A stretch of DNA of 64,000 nucleotides from Streptomyces viridochromogenes (GTDB lineage: Bacteria; Actinomycetota; Actinomycetes; Streptomycetales; Streptomycetaceae), in NCBI RefSeq assembly GCF_001270495.1, contig NZ_LGUR01000230.1:1-64000 (forward strand). Direction: 5' to 3'. This document shows positions 63,294 through 64,000 of this stretch, piece after piece; positions within the stretch are counted from its first letter, which is position 1; each line of letters opens with the position of its first letter. The position numbers and the translations under genes were made by a program. The notes beneath the pieces are model-generated. The model did not search any database, was not told where the DNA came from, and saw nothing but the letters and a program-made list of their open reading frames with translations.

Positions 63294-64000
63294 TCAGGTG
63301 ATCGCGCCGCTCGCCTTGAGGGCGAGGATGCGGTCCCAGTCGTAGCCGAGCTCTGTGAGGATCTCCTCGGTCTGGGCGGCGAACTCGGGGAGGGCTCCGA
63401 GGCGGGTGTCCTCGACGTCGAACTGGACGGGGCTGGAGACCAGTTCGAGGTCGCCGGCCCGGCCGATGTAGCCGTTGGCGCGGACCTGGGGGTCGGCGGC
63501 GGCCTGGAGGGTGTCCTGGACGGGTGCCCAGGGCCCGTCGAGCGCGGCGAGGTCCTTGGACCACTCGGTCAGGGTTCGGCTCGCGATCACCTCGCGGAGG
63601 ATCTTCACCGCCTCCGCCGTGTGCTCGGCGATGGCCTCGGCGGTGGCGAACCGGGGATCGTCGGCGAGCTCCGGCCGGCCGATGCAACGGCACACGTCGG
63701 GCCAGAACTTGGCCGGCTGGAGCATCACGAAGGCGATGAACCGGTCGTCGGAGGTGCGGTAGAGCCCGGAGAGCGGGTTGGTGGGTGAGCCGTGGGCACT
63801 GGGCGTCACCCCCTCCCAGGGGCGGTCGAGGTGGACGGAGACGGCGATGGTGTGGCCGAGCGCCCACAGGCCGCTGCCGAGGAGGGAGACGTCCACGACG
63901 GGGGCCTCGCCGGTGCGCTCCCGGCGCAGCAGGGCGGCGGCGACGCCGCCGGCGAGGTTGGTGCCGGAGACGGTGTCGCCGTAGGCGGGGCCGGGCGGGC
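63294..64000 (-). CDS. CaiB/BaiF-family CoA-transferase, partial
   Basis: The C-terminal 235 residues of a gene whose start lies beyond the window. AYGDTVSGTNLAGGVAAALL and VVDVSLLGSGLWALGHTIAV are conserved CaiB stretches, followed by SGLYRTSDDRFIAFVMLQPA and a C-terminal APVQDTLQAAADPQVRANGY. The frame stays open to the window edge. Probably in the same operon as the binding protein (91 bp gap). Confidence 0.88.
   Translation of the reverse strand, partial: PPGPAYGDTVSGTNLAGGVAAALLRRERTGEAPVVDVSLLGSGLWALGHTIAVSVHLDRPWEGVTPSAHGSPTNPLSGLYRTSDDRFIAFVMLQPAKFWPDVCRCIGRPELADDPRFATAEAIAEHTAEAVKILREVIASRTLTEWSKDLAALDGPWAPVQDTLQAAADPQVRANGYIGRAGDLELVSSPVQFDVEDTRLGALPEFAAQTEEILTELGYDWDRILALKASGAIT

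Noticed and set aside
15922..64000. Reading the island as an antibiotic biosynthesis cluster because of P450, TetR and MMPL nearby
   Set aside because: No PKS, NRPS or terpene synthase core is present; ligases, FadE, thiolase and Liv importer are catabolic.
1..64000. CRISPR arrays, tRNA genes, insertion sequences, attachment sites
   Set aside because: No regularly spaced repeats, cloverleaf-like stretches, transposase motifs or integrase genes were found on reading both strands.

Overview
The base composition (very high G+C, third-position G/C), GTG/TTG starts, ATGA/GTGA stop-start overlaps and the gene families point to an actinomycete, most likely Streptomyces or a close relative. No rRNA, tRNA, CRISPR array, insertion sequence or phage gene was recognised.

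Left part (1-15.9 kb). A frameshifted SARP/AfsR-type regulator relic (96-1034) is followed by a leftward operon: solute-binding lipoprotein, permease, a fused permease-ATPase and an ATPase of the peptide/oligosaccharide ABC family, then a GH2 beta-glucuronidase and a secreted clan-A glycoside hydrolase. A divergent TetR gene (10363) is the obvious candidate regulator. This looks like a glucuronide or glucuronic-acid-containing glycan uptake and hydrolysis locus. After a 0.65 kb stretch with only possible coding debris come an MMPL exporter and a NarL-type two-component system.

Main part (15.9-64 kb, running off the right edge). This is a large acyl-CoA-type catabolic island of about 40 genes: a Liv-type importer (fused LivHM, LivG, LivF; the binding protein lies 40 kb away at 61829), three acyl-CoA synthetases, a two-gene acyl-CoA dehydrogenase pair plus a third dehydrogenase, enoyl-CoA hydratase-like protein, thiolase, a DUF35-thiolase-like fusion resembling the Ltp2/ChsH2 aldolase of steroid side-chain degradation, two CaiB-type CoA-transferases, a split cobalamin acyl-CoA mutase, a kinase/dehydrogenase pair like ACAD10/11 and LvaA/LvaC, several SDRs, two 3-hydroxyisobutyrate-dehydrogenase-like enzymes, an F420/LLM oxidoreductase, a Rieske oxygenase, a ferredoxin-type reductase, a P450 with its 3Fe-4S ferredoxin, a GMC oxidoreductase and three amidohydrolases. 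The set fits breakdown of a large, branched or polycyclic carboxylate (steroid- or terpenoid-like), but the substrate cannot be read from the sequence.

Regulation. Most promoters of the island carry a 17-bp inverted repeat close to TGAGAA-N5-TTCTCA (about 21520, 30728, 34179, 34201, 35851, 43336, 44935, 52132), often with a second, weaker copy about 22 bp away. The TetR gene at 34226, which lies in an operon headed by one of these sites, is the best candidate for the repressor. A PucR regulator with a PLP-dependent decarboxylase (24.8-27.9 kb) sits inside the island without the motif and seems to be a separate unit. A secreted GH3 glycosidase (52243) is embedded in the island and translationally coupled to a dehydrogenase, hinting that a glycoside may be the original substrate.
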